Source: Ephydatia muelleri
Lineage: Eukaryota; Porifera; Demospongiae; Spongillida; Spongillidae
Direction: 5' to 3'
NCBI GenBank assembly: GCA_013339895.1
Contig: JABACO010000019.1
Span: 2,838,565 to 2,902,564, forward strand
Length of the DNA: 64,000 bases
The first letter of the stretch is position 1, and each line of letters opens with the position of its first letter. The notes beneath the pieces were generated by a model. It did not search any database. It was not told where the DNA came from and worked only from the letters and a program-made list of their open reading frames with translations. The translations under genes and the position numbers were made by a program. Shown piece by piece: positions 1-10,540 of the stretch.

Positions 1-125
1 TATTACATTTGTAACGCATACACCGGAAATAGGTAAATGAGAAGAACATTTACATGCATACAAGTGACTTCTTATATAACATAAAAGAATGTTCTAGAGC
101 AGATCAGCACGTGATGTCGTTACAC
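1..125 (-). repeat. Partial 3' LTR of gypsy element 1
   Basis: Read on the minus strand, the purine tract aaggagggagcag is followed at once by TGTAACGACATCACG, the expected polypurine tract and TG start of a 3' LTR. A TATA-like box (TATATAAG, minus strand) lies at 71-78. The LTR runs off the window edge, so its far end and the target duplication cannot be checked. Its position just downstream of the integrase stop codon at 163 supports the call. Confidence 0.7.
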
Positions 126-162
126 TGCTCCCTCCTTGAAGAGGACACGTCCACGTGTCATG

Positions 163-1668
163 CTAAAAATAAGTCCAACTTCCAAGCCTTTCTGGAGGCT
201 GTCTGCTGCGGCTAGAACGACGCAGAGGGACTTGTTCAACTTGTTGAGGCTCTGTGTCATCACCGTCATCCTGCTCACCAACTTCCTCTACTGGGTCTTC
301 ATGATAATGTTCTACTGGCTGTTGAGTTTCCTCGTCAGCTGGTGCTAACTGCGCAGCCTGGTTCTGTGGCACTACCACCATGTCGCACATTTCTTCATTC
401 ACATCGTGCGGTGGGATGGTCTCCCTAGCTGGTACATCACCCTGCTGTGAAGGACCTGCTTCTTCTGTATGCTCCACCCTGTGCAAGTATGGCTTCAACC
501 TGTCAAAATGTACTGTGTGCTGTTTGTGAGGACTGGCATCTTGTTTGATTTTGTATACGCAATTATTTAGCACATCCACCACTGTGTATGGCCCTTTCCA
601 AAATCTATGCAACTTCTTAGAATACCCCCGTGGTACTGCTGCATTGTGTAGCCATACTTTGTCCCCTTTAACAAAAGGGTTACCTGCAACCTTTGTGTCG
701 TACAACAGTTTATGTCTTTTCTGCTCAGCAGAAAGGTGCTGTCGTACACGTTCATAAGCTTCGCTCAACCACTTCCGTAATTCCTTAACATACACTGGAA
801 CATTAGTAGGCTGACCAGAACCTGTGGGCAAACCAAACATGACATCGATAGGCAGCTGCACCTCTCTGCCAAACATCAGGGAAAATGGTGTATGTTTGGT
901 AGCCTCATGGACACTAGTCCGATATGCCAACATAAGGCACGGTAGCTTCAGGTCCCAGTTGCTTTCGTCATCAACTGCTGCCATTCTCAACATCGACAAT
1001 AAAGTCCTGTTGAAACGCTCAATCATGCCGTCTGATTGCGGGTGGTAGGGCGTGGTCCTGGTCTTGACAATTCCCATCAGCTGACAGAGCTCTTTTATTA
1101 GGGATGATTCAAAGCTTCTACCCTGATCTGTATGGAGGTGTGTCGGTGCCCCAAACCTGGAAACAAACTCATTAACAAACACACGAGCTACTGTAACTGT
1201 CTCCATGTCTGGAATAGCAAACGCTTCCGTCCACTTGGTAAAGTAATCACCGATTACCAACACGTACTTATTTGAACGGGGTGTCAACGGTAGAGGACCC
1301 AGGATATCCATCGCCACACGTTGCATAGGGGTTGTAGAAACGTCCGCTTGCAATGGAGCGTGACGGTGTTTAGGTGGCGACTTCGTCGACCCACACAAAT
1401 TACACGAATCACACCATCCCTGCACATCCCGGCGCTGCCCAACCCAGTAAAATCTACGTCTGACCTTTTCCAGTACCTTGCCCACTCCTAAGTGGCCTGC
1501 CGTAGGAGAGTCGTGAAGCTCAGCAAGTACAGTTGGTACCAAACTGGGTGGAATAACTAACTGGAAACATTTATTTAAACCCCCGCCCCCTGCATCTTCC
1601 CAACGCCGATACAACACTCCATCTATTACTTCTAGGTACTTCTTCTGGGCCCAGAGGCTCTTCATCAC
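163..1668 (-). CDS. Ty3/gypsy integrase, N-terminally truncated pol (element 1)
   Basis: A 501-residue open frame matches the integrase end of Ty3/gypsy Pol, which inserts the cDNA into the nuclear genome. An HHCC zinc module lies near residues 50-90 (HDSP..H, then CDSCNLC). The catalytic core follows with MDILGPL (D), HTDQG (D) and MIERFN (E), the D,D,E triad with the usual D-E spacing. A GPY/F module (FWKGPYTVVDV) sits near residue 340, then an acidic, Q-rich tail ending in an RRSSRSRQPPER-type motif. No stop or frameshift is visible in this part. Protease, RT and RNase H are missing because the element breaks at about 1669, where another gypsy fragment starts on the opposite strand. The first Met is therefore probably not the native start. 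Confidence 0.9.
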   Translation of the reverse strand: MMKSLWAQKKYLEVIDGVLYRRWEDAGGGGLNKCFQLVIPPSLVPTVLAELHDSPTAGHLGVGKVLEKVRRRFYWVGQRRDVQGWCDSCNLCGSTKSPPKHRHAPLQADVSTTPMQRVAMDILGPLPLTPRSNKYVLVIGDYFTKWTEAFAIPDMETVTVARVFVNEFVSRFGAPTHLHTDQGRSFESSLIKELCQLMGIVKTRTTPYHPQSDGMIERFNRTLLSMLRMAAVDDESNWDLKLPCLMLAYRTSVHEATKHTPFSLMFGREVQLPIDVMFGLPTGSGQPTNVPVYVKELRKWLSEAYERVRQHLSAEQKRHKLLYDTKVAGNPFVKGDKVWLHNAAVPRGYSKKLHRFWKGPYTVVDVLNNCVYKIKQDASPHKQHTVHFDRLKPYLHRVEHTEEAGPSQQGDVPARETIPPHDVNEEMCDMVVVPQNQAAQLAPADEETQQPVEHYHEDPVEEVGEQDDGDDTEPQQVEQVPLRRSSRSRQPPERLGSWTYF

Positions 1669-2429
1669 ATGGCTAGCACTCGGTGGACATGGTCATCCGT
1701 TGCCAAGTTGTTAGGGATCACACTTCATCATACCACGGCCTACCACCCACAAGCCAACGGTCTGGTGGAAAGATTCCATCGCCATCTGAAGACGTCCCTA
1801 CGCGCCCGTCTGACAGGTCCTCAGTGGGCACAAGAATTGCCTTGGGTACTTTTGGGTATTCGCACTGCCCCAAAGGAGGACTTAGGATGCTCCTCAGCAG
1901 AATTGGTCTACGGAGCCCCCGTCACGGTACCTGGAGAATTTTTCCCAGCTCACACTTCACAACCTAATCACAACTCCGAGTTACAGCGTCTCCGTGAGCA
2001 AGTTCAGGCACTAGTTCCCATTCCTACCTCCCACCATGGGATTACACCCATCTCAATCCCACCTGACCTGCAACACTCTCAATATGTATTTATACGTCGC
2101 GACTCACATCGTACACCTCTCCAGCGCCCTTATGAGGGCCCCTTCAAAGTTCTTCAGCCAGGTGAAAAAAACTTTACAATTGACATAGGAGGACGAAAAG
2201 ATACTGTTTCGGTGGACCGATTAAAACCCGCCCATAAGATCCTGAATTTCAAGTTCCAGTAGCAGTGGCCAAACACAGAGGACGACCTCCAAGGAAGGTT
2301 CAACCTACCTCATCACAGTCCCATACACCTGACAGCCTTTCAGACATCCCTTTACCCTTACACACAAGGTCTGGACGCCGAGTTAATCTACCACATCGCT
2401 TCATCTCGGTTCTGGGGGGAGTGGTGTAG
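1669..2429 (+). pseudogene. Ty3/gypsy integrase C-terminal half (element 2)
   Basis: This is the second half of a gypsy integrase from a family unlike element 1. It has the end of the core (TTAYHPQANGLVERFHRH, including the catalytic E) and a PYEGPFKVL module, then ends in SVDRLKPAH. The first open frame stops at 2262. The C-terminal tail, with GRPPRK and TRSGRRVNLPHR-like motifs typical of gypsy Pol ends, continues in another frame to the stop at 2427-2429, so one small indel lies near 2235-2245. The D,D half of the core, RT and protease are absent. It abuts element 1 head to head. Confidence 0.85.
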
Positions 2430-2552
2430 CGGCTACGGGCTACCAAGTATACGGAGAACCAGATTTATCTGAGCTGCTAGTTAATAAAACACACACGTGA
2501 TTAGATACACGTGATTGTTTTTTTGTGTAGAGTGTACATGTGAATTGCTACA
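2425..2552 (+). repeat. Short 3' LTR of gypsy element 2
   Basis: The purine tract ggggggagtgg precedes TGTAGCGGCTACGG, and the copy ends in GAATTGCTACA at 2552. The two ends mirror each other (TGTAGC...GCTACA), as LTR ends do. At 128 bp it is short but within the gypsy range. Only this one LTR remains, since the 5' half of the element is lost, so the boundary rests on the end motifs and the adjoining purine tract. Confidence 0.6.
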
Positions 2553-3660
2553 AGGACCAGATTTAACCTGCCCTTATAAGAGGACCAGATTTAACCTGCC
2601 ATCATATAGCAGAAATCGCTTGGAACTTGTGGAAAGCAAATTCTGGTGTGGAAAGCACATTCTGGTTCTTTGGTAAGTCATCAATGGAAGTGGAGAAACA
2701 CAGCTATTAAAGATATCTGAGGAATGAAGGTGGAGCCTGACACTGCACAAGAAGCTGCATCTGCTGCTGAGATGCCCACTGTAATTCCAGAGGAAAAAGC
2801 AACACCACTCACTGGAATTCCAGAGGAAAGCAACACCAAAGAGAGAAGTAGAATGAGATCTTCTCTGTGATTTGACACAGACACTGGCCTTACCATGAGG
2901 GAATGCCAGGTTTATTTTTGTACAAGGCTGTTAATTTACTGCCAGCAATGTTGGGGACCAATTATAAACGCTTCCTGCAGCCAGGTGGTTCTAAGGGATG
3001 AAGAGTGAAGAAGAATTCAAGCAACATCAAGCAAATGCTAAATGCACAATCCAGAGGGACCACATGCTGCTGACTTGGGAAACAACATCAGGTCTGACAA
3101 ATGTCAAAAGTTATAAGGTAGGATAGGAGGGCAATGTTGTAGTGATTGCCCATTTCACAACATATGACCAATCAGTGGCATGATGTGTCAAACCTACGCA
3201 TCTCTTCTGAACAGCTAGAATGAGGATTTTGACTCCAGCCATTAATGTAAGACTCCTACTCTATAGAATATATACATACTGTGTTTATCTATGAATCCTC
3301 CAAAAATGAGACAGAAATAGGTGACAGCATCCAGAAGTACCGAAGGTTGATGCACAAATCAAGACAAAAAAAAACGAAATGTCAAAAAGAAGAAAAAAAA
3401 AGGATAGTACTTGCAGTACTGGATGAGGTCCATCAAATCAATGGGAATAAATATATATGCTACCTACACAGAACATGTATCGGCACTGCTTGATATGTCA
3501 CACAACAAACGGGAAGAGAAAGGCGAACGGCGAAACAATTAAATGCTTTACTGCTACCCAACAAGATATGTGTACAGAGTTGGCCTGCCCGAAATGTCGC
3601 CAGATCACGGTTAGGAAGTACTTTCCATTTGGGACACAGGTCAGTCTATATTTCAGTAGG
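2553..3660 (+). repeat. Copy 1 of a diverged approximately 1-kb duplication
   Basis: Blocks of this stretch recur in the same order and orientation at 4404-5000: the aggaccagatttaacctgcc motif, the ggaacttgtggaaagcac block, caggtttatttttgt, a block near cttcctgcagccaggtgg, and one near catgtatcggcactgc. The 20-bp motif aggaccagatttaacctgcc is itself doubled at 2553-2600. No recognised protein is encoded. It may be a nonautonomous element or a segmental duplication. Confidence 0.65.
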
Positions 3661-4215
3661 GGATAACCTGGGTTTCAGGGATTACATGGGGTGGGAGGTC
3701 TTGGACTAGTGTAAGCTCTATTTCAGTAAGGAATAAAAAGGTCAGAGGGGTTACATGGGATGGCAGGGTCCTGGGGCGGTGGGAGAGTGGATAGCCAACT
3801 CCTTTAGGGGTTAGCTGGGTTTCAGGGATTACATGGGGTAGGAAGTCTTGGGGTAGTTGAAGGGGAGGATTCTTTATACCAGCAGGGGATAAAGGGATCA
3901 GAGGGGTAACATGGGATGGCGGGGTCCTCGGGTAGTGGGAGAAAGATATTGTCTACTCTGTCAGAGGTTGGAAGGATTTTATGGGGTGGGAGGTTCTGGG
4001 GTGGTAGGAGGGGAGGGTCCTTGACTCCATTTGGGGTTGGCTGGGTTTCAGGGATTACATGGGGTGGGAGGTCTCGGGGCATTGTGAGATTGAAGTTCTT
4101 AGCAGTGGTTGGATTTGTCTGGACTAGACTGGTCTTGGGGTGGTGGGGGGAGTTGGGGTTCTTGACTTTGGCTGGGGTTTCCTGGATTGGAGAATTTATA
4201 TGAGATGGGATGTCT
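3645..4215 (+). repeat. G-rich degenerate minisatellite, array 1
   Basis: Imperfect units of about 75-80 bp repeat the motifs ttagctgggtttcaggg, attacatggggtgggagg and tcttggggtagtggg. The plus strand carries many runs of three to five G. The same unit reappears at 5525-6130. The open frames here on both strands follow the repeat and have no protein similarity I recognise. Confidence 0.8.
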
Positions 4216-4403
4216 TATAAAGTACAAAAAACGATTTCAAAAACAGATAACTGATCTTCAATTATACATTTGTTTGAAGTATAGAACGGATATTTGTTTA
4301 ATAAAGAGCCAGAATTCTCAGAATGAGAATTGCAATGTTCACAACAACAGATGAGTCTGACCATTACTGCAAGACTCCTCTACAGAAGATACTGTGAACA
4401 CGA

Positions 4404-5000
4404 GGACCAGATTTAACCTGCCCTCTTACAAAGACCAAATTTAACCTGCCATCATATAAAGCAGAAATGGCTTGGGACTTGTGGAAAGCACATTCTGGTT
4501 CTTTGGTTAGTCATCAATGGAAGTGGTATCTGCTCGGCTATTAAAGATATCTTAGGAATGAAGGTGGAACCTGACACTGCAAAGATCATGCCAGGTTTAT
4601 TTTTGTTCAAGGCTGTTAATTAACTGCCAGCAAAGAATATGGAGACCAAATTACAAACGCTTCCTGCAGCCAGGTGGTTCTAAGGGCATGACGAAATATA
4701 TGACTAAAGAACTTGAGCAGCATTAAGCAAATGCTAGATGCACAATCCGTAGGGACCACATGCTGCTACTTAAGACAAAAAAAAATGAAGCTTCACAAAG
4801 AAAAAAAGAAAAAAAAGTTAGTATTTGCAGTATTGGATGAGGTCCATCAAATCAATAGGCATATGCTACCTACACACAACATGTATCGGCACTGCTTGAT
4901 ATGTCACACAACAAACGGGAAGAGATAGGCGAATGGTGGACCGATTAATGCTTTTACTGCCACCCATCATGACACGTGAACACAGAGGGACTGCCCAAAA
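4404..5000 (+). repeat. Copy 2 of the diverged duplication
   Basis: This is a shorter homologue of 2553-3660 in direct orientation, with the same ordered blocks and many indels. Like copy 1, it is followed by a G-rich array, so the duplicated unit may include both parts. Divergence by eye is well above 10 percent. The stretch 5000-5525 between it and array 2 shows no recognisable gene. Confidence 0.65.
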
Positions 5001-5524
5001 TGACGTCAGCCCATGGTTAGGAGGTGCTTTATGTTTGGGAACACTGCCAATGACAACTGGGTACCTGCACAATGTCAGGGCAGTGGGTGCTTCGGTCACC
5101 AATGAGCCATGATGGTTGTTTCCTGTATGTCTCTGGGGGTAGTGGTAATTCCACCAGAGAATACCACCAGGTCCCCAAGGTTGGGGGTGAAACTTAAAGG
5201 ATTCATGTCCAACTGTTTGTGTGACAAAAAGATTCATAAGTGGGTGTAACTGGAGGGACATGAAGGTAGGGTAGGGATTCTGTGGCTCTAGTCTGGATGT
5301 GTGGTGACTGTTACAAGCTACATGTAGCCTAGGTGGTGCTTGCAAGTGCGTAACTTGGTCTTTCGGCTTGTGTGTGGAGCTGGCCAATTTGGGTGGCACC
5401 TGGGTGGTTTGTGTGCAGCTGGTTTTCAGTCCTGTGCATGGCTTTGGGTCTCAAACAGGCAACCGGATACACTTCTCCATTTCTGTTTTTGTGGATGGTC
5501 ACTGCCAATTTCTGTCTTGGGATA

Positions 5525-6130
5525 GTGGGAGGGGAGGGTCCTCAACACCATTAGGGGTTAGCTGGGTTTCAGGGTTACATGGGTGGGAGGTCTTGGGGAA
5601 GTGGAGGGGGAGGGTTCTCTATTTCAGTAGGGGATAAATGGGTCAGAGGGGTTACATGGGATGGTAGGGTCCTGGGGTGGTGGGAGAGAGGATTGCCGAC
5701 TCCATTAGGCGTTAGCTGGGTTTCAGGGATTAGATGGGGTGGTGGGAGAGGGGTAGTGGGAGGGGAGAGGAGGGTTCTTGATTCCAGCAGGGGATAAAGG
5801 GATCAGAGGGGTTACATGGGATGGTGGGTCCTGGGGTGGTGGGAGATTGATATTGTCTACTCTGTCAGAGGTTGGAAGGATCTCATGGGATGGGGAGGTC
5901 TTGGGGTAGTGGAAGGGATGGGGAGGTCTTGGGGTAGTGGAAGGGCAGGGTCCTTGATTCCATCAGGGGTTAGCTGGGTTTCAGGGATTACATGGGGTGG
6001 GGGGATCTCGGAGCGTTGTAAGATTGAAGTTGTTACCAGTGGTTGGGTTTGCCTGGACTAGACTGGCTATGGGGTGGTAAGGGAAGTTGGGGTTCTTGAC
6101 TTTGGCTGGGGTTTCCTGGATTGGAGGATT
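5525..6130 (+). repeat. G-rich degenerate minisatellite, array 2
   Basis: This is the same 75-80 bp unit family as 3645-4215 (ttagctgggtttcaggg, attacatggggtgg, agtgggaggggaggg). The dense GGG runs on one strand could form G-quadruplexes, which is an inference from base composition. The rest to about 6500 is unannotated sequence that is still G-biased to roughly 6300. Confidence 0.8.
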
Positions 6131-6517
6131 TATATGAGATGGGATGTCTTGGGGTGGTAGAATTGTTGGATTGGTAGGGTGATTGTTGGGTCTTCCTCAT
6201 GGTTGGTAACAGTGGATTGGGGTGGCAAGTTTGTGGGGCATGTTTTTGCAGGGTTTTCAGCAGGAGAGGCTGATGGGTGTTCTGAGGTGGAGGGGTTTAT
6301 AAATATACTTAGTCCATGTCTCATGTGGAGGTGTGCTATTGGCCACATAGATGTTTAATGGTTGTTCGTATACCATGTGGCATTTTCATTAGCTACTGTG
6401 TGGTGGTCGGGGTAACTTGATAATAATAACATCAAAAACTCCGTGTTTGTCAAATTGTTCATACAGGACCCTTCTAGGTAGGTCGTAAGATGTATAATTT
6501 CTATGATGTTGCTTCAT

Positions 6518-6721
6518 TTAGTCCCTCAACATAGATCTCATTTGTCCTACATACTGCATTTTGCAGACATTGCATTCAAGGATATACTGTACATGATGCT
6601 TTGCTGTCGCAACCCAATCTACCTCTGATGTAGATGCATTGCTTGGTGGTATTTCAAATGTAACAGGTGTAGGTGTTTTATGGGGAGTTTGCGAGAGACG
6701 GCACATCCCCAGATGTTGCAC
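6518..6721 (-). pseudogene. GIY-YIG endonuclease fragment, Penelope-like
   Basis: The minus-strand frame contains YILECNVCKMQYVGQ, the start of a GIY-YIG nuclease in the form found at the C-terminus of Penelope-like retroelements: a CxxC pair just before the YVGQ. It stops after about 67 residues. The catalytic R and E that should follow are not readable, so this is a relic. It lies on the opposite strand to the RT relic at 7290-7923, so the two need not be one copy. Confidence 0.6.
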
Positions 6722-7289
6722 CTGGTTGCGAGACAGGGTATGTATAACTTCTTGGTGGAGTCAGGGATGTTGGTTTTGTCATGTCTGTGTCAGTTAAAGG
6801 AGCCGTACACAATAAGAACTACATCAGCAGATACACCACCAATCAGTAGCAGTCAGAAATCTTGTATCACCAGCGATTCTATAGGTATGGACTTCATACC
6901 AAGGCACATTGGGGTACTTAACTTATTTGCTGAGCCAGTAGTTATTTAATTTCGTAACAGTTCAATTAAAAACCAACAACTTGCAACTCTCACAAGATAT
7001 GGTCAAACAAAGGATAGTAATTAACTGTTTGAAGTACTTCTGGTCAGAATATGACTCTACATTCATGTGATGATGCTGCTTTGCTCTTGAGATCAACATC
7101 TGCATCTCCACACAGCCTGAATTGAAGTGAAATACATACAATTCCAATAGCAGTGAGGCCCATTGTCTCTGGGAATTCGAGGTCCAGCTACAAGGATTTT
7201 CAATTACCTTGTTCACTTCCTAAAAGCAAGCAAAATCCCTACTTATGTCAGAGATTCCGACACAATAGTTAGAACATAGTTATAACTAT

Positions 7290-7923
7290 CTCCAACATTA
7301 GACTAAGAAATTCAGACAGCTTATTTTTGGTAACCATTGATGTGAAAAGCCTCTATACAATTATACTGCAATATAGAGGCATGTCTTAGATACAATGACC
7401 TCATTAGCTTACCAAAACGTGTAACTTGAATCTTGTCCTAAAAAACAATTTCTTTTTTTAATGTACAAACAACTGGGGGAGTAGCAATAGGTACTCCTTG
7501 GCCCCAACTCTTGCCAATTTGTTTATGGCTACCCTCGAAGAAGACTTCTTATGCATCAGCAACTTAAGCCACAGTAATATAAAAAAGGTGCAATGATAGT
7601 ATCGTGATTATATGGCCCACTTTAAACAAGAATTTGAAAGGTTCTTCGCTAGACTTAAATTTGAATATTACTGTATCAGATACGTCTGTCCAGTACTAGG
7701 ATTGACCATGTATCAAGATGTTGACACCAACAGATTGCACACAAAAACCTTCCATAAACCTACCTACACATTTCAATACATCGATTACCATAGCCACCAT
7801 CCTCACCCCCACGGCATGGTAGCTCAGGTAACGCTTTTCACCTTTGCCAGTAAGTTTAGAAGTGAGTATGGCATGACAAAACCAGTACTGGGGTGTCTAA
7901 CAAACTCCAATTTCTGTGCATGA
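7290..7923 (+). pseudogene. Penelope-like element reverse transcriptase relic
   Basis: Broken frames on the plus strand show Penelope RT landmarks in order: FLVTIDVKSLYT near 7325 (palm motif A with the catalytic D), then GVAIGTP and LANLFMATLEEDF across a frameshift near 7490-7530 (motif B region). A frame from 7612 follows with RLHTKTFHKPTYTFQYIDYHSHHP, matching the conserved segment after the palm. Several stops and shifts separate these pieces, so no enzyme can be made. I call the family from these motifs; the ends of the element are not visible. Confidence 0.7.
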
Positions 7924-8485
7924 CTAATAGTAGAGCCAGTGTATCTCTCCTTTCAGTTTGTGTCTGGAGGCAATATTAGAGACTCACTTGGAATCAGCAT
8001 CCCTGTTAATATTGGAGTCTCACTTGAAATCATCAACATGTAATTTGAACGTTTGCTGCTCTTAAAATCCAGCAATCGCAGGTTTGCTACCAGAGGGAGG
8101 CATTTCATATGAATGGGGGGGGCCACATCATTTCGTGGAGCCAACAACATCGGAGAGGTGTGCACAATTCCTAGTATTGTAGATGATGTCACTGTAGTAC
8201 TACCTAGCTAGTCAGACACATCGGTAATGACTACCATCAATAAGTGACCTATTCAGAAATTGTGCTGACAAACTGAGCTAGCCAATTACTCTGTCCCTAT
8301 CAGAGGAAAGCCAGTTTGGGTGCCATTGAACAAACAAAAGGTGAAAGATAAGTACCCACTTCCCTCAGTTAATCATAGATTGATCAGGTGCTTACTTAAG
8401 TAAGAATTTGCTTACTTATGTCAGCAATCTTTAGCCCAATACTCCCATAGCGTGTAATGTTTATAAAGTGATTTTAGTATTACAG
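7924..8485. other. Non-coding stretch without a recognised feature
   Basis: There are only short frames with no motifs I recognise. A phrase close to cttacttaagtaagaatttgcttact near 8390-8416 is a small imperfect palindrome. I see nothing else to annotate before the gypsy element. Confidence 0.4.
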
Positions 8486-8526
8486 AAGACAATGTCCTGC
8501 GATGACTTCATTATGATATTTGGATA
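8486..8526 (-). repeat. Dispersed repeat end, inverted match at 14043-14080
   Basis: About 38 bp (core aaatatcataatgaagtcatcgcaggac when read on the minus strand) recurs on the plus strand at 14043-14080 with one or two differences. The two copies flank the gypsy element and its neighbouring relic in opposite orientation. They could be parts of one dispersed family or a larger inverted repeat interrupted by insertions. Confidence 0.5.
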
Positions 8527-8621
8527 GTTTCATCACCTCTTGACCCTGGTTCAAACAGAGCTTGTATGCGTCTGCTTTTGCGTGGGGAAAAAAGTTACAC
8601 GCTATAATGATGTGATGTAGG

Positions 8622-8856
8622 TGTAGTGTCGCCGCTGTACACGTTACACGCGTATTGCCAGTAGGTTGGATGGTGCAGCCCAATCACGGGCAGCGGTCAA
8701 TATTCAAGAGCAGTCACTCACAAAAGCAATACACTTATATAGGAATTCACAGATGGACAGACTGACTGGCAACTATGACGTCACCTATAGAGCATGCACA
8801 ATGACAGACAGAGAAGGACAGACAGACTAGACATAGCCAACAGTACAAATATCACA
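8622..8856 (-). repeat. 3' LTR of gypsy element 3
   Basis: The 235-bp copy runs TGTGATATTTG...GACACTACA on the minus strand. A TATA-like box (TATATAAG, minus strand) is at 8734-8741, the likely core promoter in the 5' copy. No difference from the copy at 12872-13106 was found by reading them side by side. Confidence 0.93.
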
Positions 8857-8870
8857 TTTCCTCCCTCCTT
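8857..8870 (-). promoter_or_regulatory. Polypurine tract of gypsy element 3
   Basis: On the minus strand aaggagggaggaaa directly precedes the TG of the 3' LTR. Such a tract resists RNase H and primes plus-strand DNA synthesis during reverse transcription. Confidence 0.85.
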
Positions 8871-8883
8871 GCAAAGGCTGCTG

Positions 8884-9963
8884 CTACAAACGATCAGGTG
8901 GACGTCTGTACCTGGTAGACCGACGGAGTGGAACTGGATTTGGAATGGGTTCAGGAACTGCCTGGATTACAGCATCAGCTAGAGGTACTGGGATGTCAAC
9001 CATGGGTGGTCCTTCCTCATCTCTTGTTGCAGCCTCCTCCTGAATGTCTGGAAGGTCAACGATATCATCCTGCTGCACTGCTGTAGTCGTCTTAGGTACT
9101 TGCGGCTCAGATGTGGTTGACCGAGCCTTTATATGGTCTGTATGACGACGCACGGCTTGACCATCCTCCAGCTGTATCACCATGGACACAGGACCAGACA
9201 TAGCGGTGACCACTCCTGGGACCCAAGTAGGAGAACCATGAAAATTACGTGCATACACCAAGTCCCCATTCTGGAACTTGCGATACTTGGCATGTTGATC
9301 ATGGGCTTCCTTCTGCCGCTCCTGTCTTTGAGTCACCTTGGGTGAGATGTCTGGATGCAAAAGGTCCAGGTGAGATCGTGGCCGCCGACCCAACAACATC
9401 TCCGCAGGGGAAAGTCCAGTTGTTGTGTGTGGTGTAAGCCGATACTGAAATAGAAATCTGGCCAGCCTTGCATCCAGATCTCCAGTGGTTTTCAAAATGG
9501 CCTCCTTGAAGGTCTGGACCACTCTCTCAGCTTGTCCATTAGATGATGGATGATAAGGAGCACTTCTCACATGCCTGATGCCATTTCTTTTAACAAATGT
9601 CTGGAACTCAGCACTAGTGAATGCGGAACCATTGTCTGAAACCACCATTTCTGGTAAACCATGTGTGGCAAAAAGGTTTCTCAATATTTTAATGGCCTGC
9701 TGAGAAGAAGGTGTTGTTACCACAGCCACATCTAACCACTTAGAATGCGCATCCACAACGACCATAAACATTTTTCCCAAAAACGGGCCTGCAAAGTCCA
9801 AATGAAGTCGAGACCATGGTCTGGCTGGCCACTCCCACGGGTGCAAGGGGGCCACCGCAGGGGCTTTACCATGTTCCTGACAAGCTTGACAACCTTTTAC
9901 TTTGCCCTCTAAGTCAGCATCAATCCCCGGCCACCAAACAAAACTTCTAGCTAGTCCCTTCAT
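8884..9963 (-). pseudogene. Integrase domain of gypsy element 3
   Basis: This open frame of 359 codons carries the integrase end of Pol: the last part of the zinc module (CQACQ), then the core with HLDFAGP (D), VSDNGS (D) and GQAERVV (E). A basic C-terminal region follows, ending in LRRSTRYRRPPDRL. The domain itself is intact, with all catalytic residues visible. It is one frame away from the preceding segment because of an indel near 10000, where the normal reading passes from the frame ending at 9986 into this one. The Met at 9963 is internal, not a true start. Confidence 0.9.
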
Positions 9964-9985
9964 ACGCGTGATCCCAGGGTGAGCA

Positions 9986-10414
9986 TCATGCAGAGTACGC
10001 CTCTCTCCCAGCAGGAGGAATAACTACGCGATGCCCCCACAATACACACCCATCCTGCACACTTAGCTCGCATTCTCTCTGCTTGTATGGACGAAAAGTC
10101 ACATCGTTACTAGCGTGAGCCTGCCATCCAGTCAAGGCCATGTTTCTGACACGGGATAGAATAGGATCTTTATCCGTCCATGACTTTATTTCGGCAGCGG
10201 TCACCGGAGAGTCGCCTGTTCTGAGCGTTTCCAACATGAATATGGTGTCCCCGGGAACAGGCACAACTGCAGTACTCTCACTAAGTGGCAATCTACTGAA
10301 AGCATCGGCATTTGCTTGAGAATCACCAGACTTAAACATAATACGATAATTGTAGGCACTTAAAGTCAACGCCCACCGTTGTATTCTTGATGATGCCATC
10401 GGTGGTACTCTCAA
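9986..10414 (-). pseudogene. RNase H end and connection region of gypsy element 3
   Basis: This frame starts just after the inverted segment. It contains the end of RNase H and the linker typical of this clade (SSRIQRWALTLSAYNY...FKSGDSQANADAFSRLP) followed by the start of the integrase region. It is in the same frame as the upstream ORF 10430-11032, as expected if a segment whose length is a multiple of three was simply flipped. It ends at 9986 through a one-base shift; the true reading continues in the frame of the integrase ORF. Confidence 0.85.
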
Positions 10415-10540
10415 ATAGAAAAGGAAGGCCTAGCGATCATTTTTGGAGTTAAAAAGTTCCATCAGTACCTTGTGGGCAGAAGCTTCACGATCTACTCCGA
10501 TCATAAACCACTGCAGTATCTCTTCAGTGAGACACGCCCT
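10409..10540 (+). other. 132-bp inverted segment inside the gypsy RNase H region
   Basis: The element is coded on the minus strand, but this stretch reads as its RNase H on the plus strand: the [18 protein letters not shown] block and the [12 protein letters not shown] motif, both standard gypsy RNase H signatures. The minus-strand frames stop matching the family exactly at its two borders. The inner length is 132 bp (44 codons), with the 3-bp inverted match TAC (10406-10408) and GTA (10541-10543) at the edges. The flanking minus-strand frames agree with each other, so only this block is turned round. Confidence 0.9.

Noticed and set aside
8480..8683. 67-residue minus-strand ORF
   Set aside because: It runs from the gypsy LTR into flanking sequence; the N-terminal part is the same LTR frame that precedes gag at 12933.
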